A stretch of 64,000 bases of DNA from Streptomyces sp. NBC_01217 (GCF_035994185.1 NZ_CP108538.1:4441501-4505500); one strand, 5' to 3'. Shown: positions 33,423 to 41,734, counted from the first letter of the stretch. The notes: generated from the letters alone by a model not told the origin. Numbers and translations are program-made.

Positions 33423-35438
33423 TTATTCGGGGCTGCCTTCGTCTGTAGTGGTCTCGTCGTCGATCAGCCCGTAGGGGGGCCGGTCCTCGTTGCGGCTGTA
33501 CCGGACCACGACGTTCTCTTCCACGAGCACGGGCGGACTGTTGTCGACGATGATCACCTGGGCACCGGCCCCCTGTTCAGCCAGCCAACTGGTCAGGTGG
33601 CGGTAGAAGTCGTCGATGGCGATCGCGTCTGCGATTACCGCGTCCCGGGTGGCGCCGTGGCCCAGGTTCTTCTGCGGGCTGTCGATCATGAGGAAGCCTG
33701 GGTGGGCGGCCGATGTTTCGACGGCCACTTCGAAGACGGCCAGCTGCCAGGCCAGGGTCAGGAGTGTTCGGGCGCCGGATGATGCCTCGCGGTAGGAGTC
33801 GCCGCGTACGTGAGGAACCAGGTTCGTGTCGATTATCGGCTGGCTGAGTTTCGGGTAGCGCCACTGCCGCAGGAGTTCGCTGTACCGGCCGCTGATTCGG
33901 CCGACGACCAGGTCCCGGTCCTGTGCGGCATCTCCCAGCCGGTCGCGTTCCTCCCGCAGGCGTTCGATCTGTGCCTCCTGCCGCTCCACGAGCGCGGCGC
34001 GCTTCTCCAGGCCAGCCTGAAGCTTCGTCGCGTTCTCGGCGTGCTGGAGATGACGGAGGACTTCCTCGCGCCGGCGCTGGAGGTTGTCGCGAGCGGCGAG
34101 GAACGGGGTGACGGTGGGCGAAGTGGCTTCGTCGACCGCGGCCGCGGCACGTTCTTCGTCGATGGCGGCGTCTTCTGCCTGGAGCTTCAACGTGGCGAGC
34201 GAGCTGTCCAGGCCCTCAACGTAGGCAGTGATCTCCTTCAGACGGGCCTTGGTGGCCCTGACCTCGGCCGCGACATCCAGCCGCCCTTCATCCGACGAGT
34301 GCTCGGCTGTGGCGGTGCCGAGCGTCAGGTGCCCGTCGCCGTGGGGCAGCTCGTGGCTGCACAGACTGCACGAGCCGTTCTCCACCGACGGGGGAGCGGG
34401 CAGCCGATTCAGGCACGCCGGGCAGGTCGTGACGCTGAGGGGGTCGAACAGGCGCTGCGCTTCGGCCAGCATATTGAGCTTGACGAGGTCGTCCGCGTAC
34501 TGCGCCCGCAGCGGCATCATCCGGGTGAGTTGCGTCTCGCAGTCACGTACCACGCCGGCGGCTCGCCGGGCGCGCTGGGCAGCTTGCTGGTGCTCGCGGC
34601 GCAGACGCCCGGCGAAGGTAGTGCCGGCTTGCGCTGCCTCGTCGAGGGCCCGTAGCTGCTCGGTCAGCTCCCGCAGCTCGCCTTCGTATTGGTCAGCGAT
34701 CAGCGCGCCGACCGTGGGAACGTCCTGCTCGTCGACGAACGCCCGTGCTGCGGCGAGTTCGGAGCGTGCCTGGGTGAGTCGGGCGCCCAGTTCCTTGATG
34801 CGTTGCCCAAGCTCGACGGCGCGGTCGTCGTGAACGCCGAAGACGACGTCGACCACCTGCTTCAGCTTGTGCTTCTTCATGTACTCGTTCTCGAACAGGA
34901 AGTTCTTGGAGGCGATGCGCTCGTTGGGCAGGAACGCGAGGTTCATGAGGTCGCGGATGCTCAGGGGGTCGGTCCGGGACTCACGGCTGGAGGGGGCCTC
35001 CCGCAGCTGGACGCCTTCGAGCTTGCAGTGCCCCAGCAGCAGAGCGGAGAGGCTCTCGGGCGCTCCCGCCGGCTCGATGGTCCTGCTCTCAGGCTTGGAG
35101 AGCGGCGGGCTGTCCAGCGTCCCCCGGCGTACGTAGGCGACCTTCGACGGCTCCCCGACGGGCCGCTCGATGACGTGCGGTTCGCCGGACAGCTCGACTT
35201 CCAGAAGGCAGGAACGGACCTTCCGCAGCACCTCAGGATGCCGTGGATGGCGCTTCCCACCGAGGCCGTAGGCGATGAACTCCAACACCGCGGTCTTGCC
35301 CGAGCTGAATGCCCCGGCCACCACGGACAGGTCCCGAACCCGCTGGTCCTGCGTGAAATCGACGTCATAGTTCCGGCTGACGCCAGCAAGGCGCAGGCGC
35401 CGGATCCGGATGCCAGGCAGAGGCTGCATGGTGGTCAT
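33423..35438 (-). CDS. SMC/Rad50-like ABC ATPase of an ABC-three-component (ABC-3C) system
   Basis: This 671-residue protein is built like a short Rad50/SMC ATPase. The N-terminal nucleotide-binding half has the Walker A AGAFSSGKTAVLEF. A coiled-coil middle (about 205-520) contains a zinc-hook-like pair CPACLNRLPA and CSLC. The C-terminal half has a signature-like SSGARTLLTLAWQLAVFEVA, Walker B GFLMIDSPQ and VIIVDN. ABC-3C systems pair such an ATPase with a middle component and an effector and are proposed anti-invader systems. ATG 35438 overlaps the middle-component stop (ATGA). ATG 35429 has the better-spaced GGGAGG. The gene is complete. Confidence 0.88.
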   Translation of the reverse strand: MTTMQPLPGIRIRRLRLAGVSRNYDVDFTQDQRVRDLSVVAGAFSSGKTAVLEFIAYGLGGKRHPRHPEVLRKVRSCLLEVELSGEPHVIERPVGEPSKVAYVRRGTLDSPPLSKPESRTIEPAGAPESLSALLLGHCKLEGVQLREAPSSRESRTDPLSIRDLMNLAFLPNERIASKNFLFENEYMKKHKLKQVVDVVFGVHDDRAVELGQRIKELGARLTQARSELAAARAFVDEQDVPTVGALIADQYEGELRELTEQLRALDEAAQAGTTFAGRLRREHQQAAQRARRAAGVVRDCETQLTRMMPLRAQYADDLVKLNMLAEAQRLFDPLSVTTCPACLNRLPAPPSVENGSCSLCSHELPHGDGHLTLGTATAEHSSDEGRLDVAAEVRATKARLKEITAYVEGLDSSLATLKLQAEDAAIDEERAAAAVDEATSPTVTPFLAARDNLQRRREEVLRHLQHAENATKLQAGLEKRAALVERQEAQIERLREERDRLGDAAQDRDLVVGRISGRYSELLRQWRYPKLSQPIIDTNLVPHVRGDSYREASSGARTLLTLAWQLAVFEVAVETSAAHPGFLMIDSPQKNLGHGATRDAVIADAIAIDDFYRHLTSWLAEQGAGAQVIIVDNSPPVLVEENVVVRYSRNEDRPPYGLIDDETTTDEGSPE

Positions 35439-36013
35439 CCCTCCCAGGGCATGTCAGGTGCCTGCGGTCCCGGACCCAGCACGCTGAGGAGCGCGGCACC
35501 GGGCCCGCCCTCTCCATCCGGCCGCAGCCACCGTGCGGTCTGTTCCCGCAGCGCCTTGTCGCTGAGCTTGCGGAGGCGACGCACGACGATGGACGCCGCA
35601 GTGGTGAACGACGCGGCGTAGGTGGCGGTGAAGCGAGCCCCGAGTTCCCGACCGCGGTTGCTGATCGAATAGGCGAAGGCGCCGTTGCGGTTGTGGACCT
35701 CGCAACACCCGTAAGCCACGAGCAGTCCGAGGTCGTGCTGGATGCGCTCGCGTCGACTGGTGAAGCGCTGCGAGGAGGACGCGTACGAGAGCACCTGCGG
35801 ATCGAACCCGGCCAGCCTGAGCATATTGCCCTCCCGGCCGTCGGAATCGACGACGAGGAAGGGATTCGCCGACAGGAAGTCGTAGTAGCCGATGCGCTCC
35901 AGGCTCGCCCCCTTCGCGTCGTGTCCGGCGACAGCGTCGAGAAGAAGCAGCAGCTGCGCCAGCCGGAAGGTCACCTCGTCCTCCGGCATCATCACCGGCC
36001 GGTGTGCTTCCAC
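35435..36013 (-). CDS. ABC-3C middle component-like protein
   Basis: This 192-residue protein has the small, largely helical pattern of ABC-3C middle components: EDEVTFRLAQLLLLLDAV at the start, LERIGYYDFLSANPFLV and an FTSRRERIQHDLGLLVAYG stretch near the centre (winged-helix-like). The C-terminal helix is ASIVVRRLRKLSDKALREQ. These proteins link effector and ATPase. GTG 36013 has GAGGAG 6 bases upstream and lies 40 bases after the effector gene; the 3' end overlaps the ATPase start. The subfamily number cannot be decided by eye. Confidence 0.78.
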   Translation of the reverse strand: MEAHRPVMMPEDEVTFRLAQLLLLLDAVAGHDAKGASLERIGYYDFLSANPFLVVDSDGREGNMLRLAGFDPQVLSYASSSQRFTSRRERIQHDLGLLVAYGCCEVHNRNGAFAYSISNRGRELGARFTATYAASFTTAASIVVRRLRKLSDKALREQTARWLRPDGEGGPGAALLSVLGPGPQAPDMPWEG

Positions 36014-36053
36014 AGCGAACTCCTCGTAGGTCTGACAGGACAGGCGACGGCGG

Positions 36054-37028
36054 TCAGCCGTCGGAGTGCTCGGCGGCGATCTGCCGCCAGTGTTTGACCC
36101 AGCCCGCCTTGCGGTTGTCCACGAGCCGGTGGACCAGCCCCCAGCTGTGCACCAGCTCCAGGCGGAGCGACTTCGGCAGTTTGTCGTGCTCGTTGCGTAC
36201 ATCCCGCCAGACACGGGTGTGGAGAACCCGAAGCGCGTCCTCGGCCGCGCATTCGTTGAACTGCATCTCCCATAGACCGTGGAGCGTCGCATCGGCGGAA
36301 CTGAGCGCCGCCACCTCCGCCGGAACATCCTTGTGCGCGATCTCGCGAGCCACCAGATCGGCATTGAAGAACTGCCTCTTGGCCGAGTCCAGCTCCACGT
36401 GGCCGGCTTCGGTCATCTGCCGAATGAACAAGGCGGAGCCAAGGGCGGCTGCCTTGTCGTCCTCGACTTCGAGTACCAGCCGAAGCTGCTCCACGGGGCC
36501 GGGGGCGGCCTGAGCGTACGTCTCGTAGAAGCCGCGACGCACGTCGTCGCCCTCGGGGCTAAGCAGCTTCTTCCGGAGGGCGGTCTCGTCCCAGAGCTGG
36601 ATGACGAGGCTGTGTTCCTTCTCCCTCGCCTTCGTCCACGTGTCCCACCATGCCGTCATGGGGCCGTCCATGCTGGAGGGGATGCACAGAATCCAGCTGG
36701 CGATGGTGTGGCCGTTCTTGACGGCTGCCTTCAGCACGTTGTCGAGCGAGTCTTTGACCTGTTGTACGTGCTTCTTGGTGGTGGCCGGCATGAAGTACTT
36801 GGACTGCCACACTGTGATCGCTCCGCCGAGGTTTCCGGCGAAGGCGTCGATACCCCAGTCGCCCGGGTTGGCAGCGACGGACCGTACGTTTGGGGTAGTC
36901 GCGGCGGCAAGCTGAGCGATCATCGTTTCGAAGTCGTCGCGGGCTCCGCCGGGGCTTCCCCCGCGGACTGCGTGCACATCGAAGCTGATTGGCTGGACAC
37001 CCGTCGGCACGGCTATCGAGTCAGGCAC
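36054..37028 (-). CDS. ABC-3C effector with N-terminal PDDEXK nuclease domain
   Basis: This 324-residue protein has a restriction-endonuclease-like N-terminal domain: DDFETMIAQLAAATTPNVRS, the catalytic Asp in GDWGIDAFAG, and the Q-x-K element in ITVWQSKYF (about residues 55-80). It continues with VQQVKDSLDNVLKAAVKNGH and a nucleotide-effector-like helical C-terminal half (LRLVLEVEDDKAAALGSALF and onward) that should contact the middle component. The predicted action is DNA cleavage once the ATPase is triggered. GTG 37028 follows GGGGGG; the long upstream open frame to 37262 is not protein-like. It is the first gene of the three-gene operon. Confidence 0.82.
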   Translation of the reverse strand: MPDSIAVPTGVQPISFDVHAVRGGSPGGARDDFETMIAQLAAATTPNVRSVAANPGDWGIDAFAGNLGGAITVWQSKYFMPATTKKHVQQVKDSLDNVLKAAVKNGHTIASWILCIPSSMDGPMTAWWDTWTKAREKEHSLVIQLWDETALRKKLLSPEGDDVRRGFYETYAQAAPGPVEQLRLVLEVEDDKAAALGSALFIRQMTEAGHVELDSAKRQFFNADLVAREIAHKDVPAEVAALSSADATLHGLWEMQFNECAAEDALRVLHTRVWRDVRNEHDKLPKSLRLELVHSWGLVHRLVDNRKAGWVKHWRQIAAEHSDG

Positions 37029-37589
37029 AGCCCACCCCCCCTGCGCCGGTGGCTGCACACAGGACGTTCCCCGAGCGTCACACACCGTATCGGTGGAGCC
37101 TATCCAACGGCCACTCGTCTGATCAAGAAGTGGAACGCACCGGCATCTCAAATACGGTCCACCGCGCAGCACGGCAATCGCGCGAAACCTGCGGGCCACG
37201 GTCCAGGCGTGCAGGTCGTCTTGGCGAGAGGGCTGCAGCCCTCTCGCGCTCTCCCGCACCATCCGTCCGTAGTCGTGCAGTGGTCAAACGCCGCCGTTGG
37301 GTGCGGCAGCCGGACTGCGGCCGGCCCGTGCAGGCGTGTTCCGGTGATGTACGTCGTGACGCCGGTCCCAGCCATCCCGGCCGGGGCCGCCCCTCGGCGT
37401 ACGGGCCGTCACCCGGCCACCGGCGCCTCCCCGGCTGCCGCTGTCCGGGCAGGGCGATCTGCGGGCCGCTGTCCAGGCTGGGCACCAGCGGACCCGAAGT
37501 CCTCGCACGAGTCTTGAGCTTGTGGCACGGGCGCCAGAGCGATCGAGTGTTCCCGTCCGTGCCCGTCTTGCAAGTCTCTCTTCGGTGGG
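37029..37589. other. Gene-free stretch upstream of the ABC-3C operon
   Basis: 561 bases between the effector start and the transposase relic show no credible gene on either strand. The ABC-3C promoter should lie near 37030-37150 reading leftward. No IS5 terminal repeat matching 33192 or 39778 is seen next to the transposase stop codon. Confidence 0.5.
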
Positions 37590-38436
37590 TCACAGCCACT
37601 CGTTGAGGGCCGCGACCAGCACGGTCGCCTCATACCGGACGGCGAGCTCGTATCTGGTGGACACAGCGCGATTACGTTTCAGTCGATTGATCCCGCACTC
37701 GACCGCATGGCGCTCGCGGTAATCGAGCGGGTCGAAGCACGGCGGCCGACCACCGCGAGAGCCCAACTTCTGGCGATTGCGCGCCTGGTCGGCCTTGTCC
37801 GGGATGGTGCAGCAGATCCCGCGGCGGCGCAGGTAAGCGCGGTTCTTGCGGGAGGCGGTCGGGGCGAACGCGTGGCCGGCCCGGCCCGAGGCGGGGCACG
37901 CGGACCTTCTCCAGCACCGGTTCGAACTGCGGCGAGTCTCCACGTTGCCCTGCCGTTACCACGATCGACATTGGTTTCTGACCCTGCTCAACGGCCAGAT
38001 GCAGCTTGGTGATGAACCCGCCGCGCGACCGTCCCAGCCCGTGATCACGAGGCTCAGTGAACACACCGCCGGGTGGTTCCTTCTGCAGATCATCCTGCTT
38101 ACGAGCCCCGGCCGCATGCTGATGGGCGCGGCAGACAGTGGAGTCGACGCTCAGATCCCACACGATCGCACCCTTCGCGTCGGCCTGGGACTGGAGCCGG
38201 GTCAGGAGCCGCTGCCAGGTGCCGTCCCGCTGCCACCGGCGAGACAGATCGTAGACCCGGCCCTACGGCCCGTACTCGATGGGCGCATCCCGCCAGGGAA
38301 CACCGGTCCGGACTCGAAACCGTATGCCGTCGATCAGCCGCCGCCGAGGCCAGACGGGCGGCCGCCCCGCTTTCGTCCCCTTCGGCAACAACGGCTCCAG
38401 CGCTGCCCACTGCTCGTCCGTGAGATCTCCCCGACC
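37590..38436 (-). pseudogene. IS5-family transposase, disrupted
   Basis: The reading frame starts DLTDEQWAALEPLLPKGTKA just inside the IS3 insertion. It then meets an in-frame TAG where PW-GRVYDL would be expected (at about 38262). It resumes as VWDLSVDSTVCRAHQHAAGA and FITKLHLAVEQGQKPMSIVV. Near 37890-37900 it shifts frame with apparent loss of codons, and ends [20 protein letters not shown] and [12 protein letters not shown]. The start codon ATG (39733-39731) and half the second codon now lie on the far side of the IS3 element. At least three lesions make it non-functional. Confidence 0.85.
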
Positions 38437-38479
38437 TGAGGGGCCTCGCGTTTCCCGGACAGGCTTCTGACCGTTTATT

Positions 38480-39343
38480 TCACGCGGCGATTCGCAACTT
38501 CTCGTACTCGGCGTGGACTTCGCGCGGAGGGCGATAACCCACCGCCGAGTGGAGGCGTTTGCGATTGTACCAGAATTCGATGTAGCGAGTGATGTCCTGC
38601 CGGGCGGCCTCGCGGGTCAGGTAAGTCACTCTTGATACGCGCTCGTTCTTCAGGGTGCCGAAGAATGATTCGGCCATGGCGTTGTCGAAACAGATCCCGG
38701 TGCGGCCGGCAGATCTGCGGAGCCCGAAGCCGTCCAGCGTCCTCCCGAACTCGGCTGACATGTAGTTACTTCCGCGATCCGAGTGAAATATCGCGCCGGC
38801 CGAGAGGTTCCTATTCCGTGCCGCGTTACGGATCGCCCTGGATATCAGTGGGGTTTGGTAGTGGTCGTCCATCGCGTAACCGATGACTTCCTTCGTGCAG
38901 CAGTCGATGACCGTTGCGAGGTACAGCCAGCCTTCCCCGGTCGCGATATAAGTAATGTCACCGACGAGCTTCTCGCCGGGCGCATCCGCGGTGAAGTCGC
39001 GGCCGACGAGGTCCGGCACCTGGCCGGCCACAGCCTGAGTGAGGTTGAACCTCTTTGGCCGTGGCAGGCAGGGCACCAGGGCCAGTTCGCGCATGAGGCG
39101 GCGGACCAGCTCCACGCCCGCGGTGACGCCCCAGCGGTGCAGCTGGGCCTGGATGCGCCGGTGCCCGTAGGTGCTGCCGGACATGTCGAAGGCTTTCTCG
39201 ATGAGCAATTTCAGTTCTTCGCGCCGCTGAGCTGTGGCGGATTCCGGGCGGGATCGCCAGTCGTAGTAGCCGGATCTGGAGACGCCGAGTCGGCCGCACA
39301 TGAACTCGACGCTGTATGCGTACTTCTCGGTGCCGAGCCGCAT
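38480..39343 (-). CDS. IS3 OrfB: DDE integrase-domain transposase
   Basis: This part of 287 residues has the N-terminal helical region YAYSVEFMCGRLGVSRSGYY, HTH_21 (YGHRRIQAQLHRWGV) and the rve core: VGDITYIATGEGWLYLATVI (first Asp), FHSDRGSNYMSAEF (second Asp) and FDNAMAESFFGTLKNE (Glu). It ends YEKLRIAA. The active enzyme is expected to be an OrfA-OrfB fusion made by -1 slippage. ATG 39343 is only the first Met in frame; the fused reading begins further upstream. Confidence 0.88.
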   Translation of the reverse strand: MRLGTEKYAYSVEFMCGRLGVSRSGYYDWRSRPESATAQRREELKLLIEKAFDMSGSTYGHRRIQAQLHRWGVTAGVELVRRLMRELALVPCLPRPKRFNLTQAVAGQVPDLVGRDFTADAPGEKLVGDITYIATGEGWLYLATVIDCCTKEVIGYAMDDHYQTPLISRAIRNAARNRNLSAGAIFHSDRGSNYMSAEFGRTLDGFGLRRSAGRTGICFDNAMAESFFGTLKNERVSRVTYLTREAARQDITRYIEFWYNRKRLHSAVGYRPPREVHAEYEKLRIAA

Positions 39344-39369
39344 CTCGTCGATGAACTCGTACTTGCTTG

Positions 39370-39660
39370 CTACCGGGGATCCTTCGCGAAGTACGCTGCG
39401 GCTTTTTTCAGGAAGCTAACTTCCATCTCCAGCTCGCGGTTGCGTCGTTCGAGTTCCTTCAGACGCGCCCGCTCGTTCACCGTCAGTTCCGCATCGGGGG
39501 CCGGTTCCTGCTGTTTCTGGTGCTTCTTCACCCAGCCGCGTAGCGTCTCCGAGTTCAGCTCAAGCTCCCGGGCGACTTCGGAGATCGTCTTGCTTGACCT
39601 CAACGCGATCTGGACGGCTTCCTCGCGGAACTCCGGCGAGTACTTACTGGGTGGCGCCAC
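39370..39660 (-). CDS. IS3 OrfA: HTH protein with frameshift site
   Basis: This 96-residue protein is an HTH_Tnp_1 protein: YSPEFREEAVQIALRSSKTI and SEVARELELNSETLRGWVKK, then a leucine-zipper-like helix (RLKELERRNRELEMEVSFLK). An AAAAAAG run in the LKKAA codons (about 39399-39405) is the classical IS3 slippery heptamer that lets ribosomes shift into OrfB. It is intact. Confidence 0.88.
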   Translation of the reverse strand: MAPPSKYSPEFREEAVQIALRSSKTISEVARELELNSETLRGWVKKHQKQQEPAPDAELTVNERARLKELERRNRELEMEVSFLKKAAAYFAKDPR

Positions 39661-39749
39661 TTCTTCCTCGTTTCCTTGTTCAGGACAACCCTATTGGGTG
39701 CCTGTCCGGAAACTTCGTGGCCCCTCAACCCATGAACCATGATCATTCA

Positions 39750-39778
39750 GAACCCAAGATCCACTTTCGATACACGGC
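39750..39778 (-). repeat. Right terminal inverted repeat of the ABC-3C unit
   Basis: Reading leftward it is GCCGTGTATCGAAAG followed by TGGATCTTGGGTTC, and CTAG follows outside (39779-39782). The CTA of that CTAG is also the stop codon of the XRE gene, so the unit inserted at the very end of that gene. Confidence 0.75.
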
Positions 39779-40645
39779 CTAGTTGTTGGTGCTTGGACCG
39801 GCCTTCTTGTCCAGCTCGCTGGCGAGGTCGTTCAGGATCGAGAGGACATCGGCCGGCAGGCCCTCGGCGCTCATTCCGCGGGCCCGGACTCGGCCCACCT
39901 TGCCCTGCTTGGCCGCCGACATGAGGCGGAGTCCTTCGTAGACCTGCCGGGCGACGGACTCGTTCGGCTCGAAGTACAGCTTGGAGACGTCGAAGAAGTT
40001 GGCCAGACCTTCGAGGACCACGGGCACCGGTGCGTCGTCTCCACCCGTCCGCAGGGCCTCGATGTCCTCGGCCGATGTGACCTGGGAGCCCGCGTAGGCG
40101 TTCACCGAGTCCGCGATCTCCTGATCCCCCGGAGCGGTTCTGCCCGGGTAGGAGCGCTCCAGCAGGAGAGTGATCTTCTCAGCCAGCGTCTCCGGCACCT
40201 TCTCGGCCTCGGCGGCGTCCTCGTCAGCCTCTCCGAAAGACCGGTCCTGGGCGCGCTTCAGCTCGTCCTCGGTCACCCCATATGCAGCCGCCAGGAGAGG
40301 GACGTACCGGTCCTTGAGTCGTCGGACGCCCTGCTCAGCTCCAGCCACCGGCCCATCGCTCTTAGTTCCGATGACCGCCCGCGTCTCGTACCGGTAGAGG
40401 CCGGCGTCGCACCGTAGGTCGGTCAGATCGGGCAAGCCGTCGCGCGGGAACAGGTCGCCCAGATCCCGGTTCAGCACCCTGGCGAGAGCAGGCAACTTCT
40501 CTTGATCGGGTGTCGTCGCTCCCGACTCCCACCCCGCCACGGTCGAGTCCGCAGCACCGAGGGCGGACGCCACGTCGGCCTGCGAGACGTCGGCGGCTCG
40601 ACGTACCGCACGCACACGTTCTCTGTCGAAACGGCGAGCTGGCAT
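39779..40645 (-). CDS. XRE-family transcriptional regulator
   Basis: This 288-residue protein has an N-terminal Cro/CI-type HTH (about 8-62: VRRAADVSQADVASALGAAD, STVAGWESGATTPDQ), typical of repressors with a 'xxSQxxxA' first helix. A longer C-terminal region includes YVPLLAAAYGVTEDELKRAQ, SYPGRTAPGDQEIADSVNAY and NFFDVSKLYF, the second half-HTH seen in XRE regulators of Streptomyces conjugative elements. ATG 40645 has GAGG at good distance. It is divergent from the plus-strand replication/transfer genes, as KorA/Pra-like repressors usually are. The unit 33188-39782 ends in its stop codon. Confidence 0.85.
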   Translation of the reverse strand: MPARRFDRERVRAVRRAADVSQADVASALGAADSTVAGWESGATTPDQEKLPALARVLNRDLGDLFPRDGLPDLTDLRCDAGLYRYETRAVIGTKSDGPVAGAEQGVRRLKDRYVPLLAAAYGVTEDELKRAQDRSFGEADEDAAEAEKVPETLAEKITLLLERSYPGRTAPGDQEIADSVNAYAGSQVTSAEDIEALRTGGDDAPVPVVLEGLANFFDVSKLYFEPNESVARQVYEGLRLMSAAKQGKVGRVRARGMSAEGLPADVLSILNDLASELDKKAGPSTNN

Positions 40646-40989
40646 CGGACCTCGTTTTTGGGTGATCCGAGGAATCCTCGGACTGTTGACTTTTGATGCG
40701 AACCAAGATAGCTTCATCTTAGCGAAAAACGAGGGGGTTCGCACCCCTCTCAGCCTTCGCACACCTGCGGTTCCCATCGTGGACCGACTTGGTGGAGAGG
40801 GGCTACCGCGCATCACTCGGGCGCGGTCCCTTCCCTCAAAACGCCATCGGCGTCCGAGAGTTCGCACCTCTCGGACGCCAGACAGCTCGTGATCCGCGAC
40901 CCCCGACAAGGGCGCTGGTCACTCGCACGGCCACTCCGTGTCCTTTCGCACGGCACGACGGAGCGGCGTACCACATAAAGGAGTGTCGC
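40646..40989. promoter_or_regulatory. Divergent control region with a dyad and two TTCGCAC hairpins
   Basis: The 344 bases between the XRE gene and the plus-strand genes hold the near-perfect dyad TCCGAGGA-A-TCCTCGGA (40666-40682). A possible rightward promoter TTGACT (about 40687) with TAGCTT 17 bases on follows. Two hairpins have loops containing TTCGCA: GAGGGG/CCCCTC (40731-40749) and GGCGTCCGAGAG/CTCTCGGACGCC (40849-40879). The dyad is a likely XRE operator. The hairpins may bind the same regulator or attenuate transcription. All of this is inferred from symmetry. Confidence 0.6.
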
Positions 40990-41304
40990 ATGTCCCCTAC
41001 TACGGGCTGCAACCCGAAGGTGGAGATCCCTTCGAGCCCGGCCGAACGGCTGGCGGCGCAACTGTCGTCCATGCTGCCGGAAGCCGCTGTCGTACAAGTT
41101 CGCCTTCAGGGGCCTCGGACCCTGTGGCCCCACCTCGGGCTGACCGCCGTGAACGCCCGTGGACGAACCCTTCGTGTCCCTCGGGCGAAGGCGCTCACCA
41201 TCGCCCGGTGGATCATTCGCTCGTTCCCCCAGGCCGGATGGGCGGCCTCCGGCGGGCATGCCTTCGACCTGCGGACCGCCGAACTGCGCGGGCTGGAGGC
41301 GTGA
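40990..41304 (+). CDS. Small conserved-type element protein, function unknown
   Basis: This 104-residue protein has a mixed alpha/beta sequence (AAVVQVRLQGPRTLWPHLG, AKALTIARWIIRSFPQAGWA) with no named motif. ATG 40990 has AAGGAG 8 bases upstream. Its stop overlaps the next gene (TGATG). It is first in a chain of overlapping genes leading to the replication-like module, which suggests an early, regulator-controlled role. Confidence 0.65.
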   Translation: MSPTTGCNPKVEIPSSPAERLAAQLSSMLPEAAVVQVRLQGPRTLWPHLGLTAVNARGRTLRVPRAKALTIARWIIRSFPQAGWAASGGHAFDLRTAELRGLEA

Positions 41305-41678
41305 TGGCGGCCGTGGCACCGGCGAACGCGGGCCCGGCCGTGGACTTGCAGGGACTCGCGGCCATGGTCGGTCTCTTGGCTCAGGCCGGCGGCCTGGACG
41401 CCTTGTTGGGCAGTCAGGCTACGGAGTCCCGCGACAAGCGTCTGCACATCGGGTACAGCGAAGCTGCTGAACGGTTGAACATTCCCGAAAAGTGGCTTCG
41501 TGAGCGTATATCGACGCTCCCGCACCGGAAGTTCGGGAAATTCGTGCAGTTCACGGAGGACGACCTCCACGCGATTTCCGATATGCACTTCGTCAGCCCT
41601 GACGCAAGGACCCAGAGGGATGACGAGTCGGCACTGATGGTGCTTCAGCCGTCCAAGCGCTCTCGTAAGCGTTCCTGA
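41304..41678 (+). CDS. Excisionase-like DNA-binding protein
   Basis: This 124-residue protein has a MerR/AlpA-type winged helix in the middle: LHIGYSEAAERLNIPEKWLR, ERISTLPHRKFGKFVQF and TEDDLHAISDMH. This is the pattern of Xis/excisionase-family proteins of integrative elements. An Ala-rich N-terminus and a basic tail (PSKRSRKRS) frame it. ATG 41304 overlaps the upstream stop by 1 base. In such elements it may direct excision together with an integrase, which is not encoded in this window. Confidence 0.75.
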   Translation: MAAVAPANAGPAVDLQGLAAMVGLLAQAGGLDALLGSQATESRDKRLHIGYSEAAERLNIPEKWLRERISTLPHRKFGKFVQFTEDDLHAISDMHFVSPDARTQRDDESALMVLQPSKRSRKRS

Positions 41679-41734
41679 TCTCCTCTCGCGCCCGATGGAA
41701 CAATTCGCGGCGCTGCGAACATCGCGAGACACAA

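Larger units (their letters stand above)
38437..39727 (-). mobile_element. IS3-family insertion sequence, complete, 1291 bp
   Basis: Its ends TGAGGGGCC and GGCCCCTCA begin and end with the TG/CA of IS3 elements. Imperfect terminal repeats extend about 28 bases (TTTCC...GGACAGGC on both sides). ACC flanks both ends (38434-38436 and 39728-39730), the usual 3-bp target duplication. It carries overlapping-type OrfA and OrfB with a slippery A AAA AAG in OrfA. It inserted into codon 2 of an IS5-type transposase. Confidence 0.9.
33188..39782. mobile_element. Transposon-like unit carrying an ABC-3C cassette between IS5-type terminal repeats
   Basis: CTAG followed by GCCGTGTATCGAAAG (33188-33206) recurs inverted at the right as CTTTCGATACACGGC followed by CTAG (39764-39782). 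Similarity continues inward for about 14 more bases. CTAG flanking both sides looks like an IS5-type YTAR target duplication. Inside are three minus-strand genes of an ABC-3C system (33423-37028), a broken IS5-type transposase (37590-38436) and an IS3 element (38437-39727). No terminal repeat of this sequence lies just after the transposase stop, so the whole 6.6 kb may have moved as one unit. Deletion between two IS copies is the main alternative. Confidence 0.65.

Noticed and set aside
36054..37262. A longer effector starting at 37262
   Set aside because: The extra 78 residues are not protein-like. GTG 37028 has a G-rich ribosome-binding site and begins the conserved part.
37142..37606. Open frames on both strands upstream of the ABC-3C operon
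   Set aside because: They are Arg/Ser/Pro-rich with no protein-like pattern or ribosome-binding sites, and look like frame shadows of GC-rich non-coding DNA.
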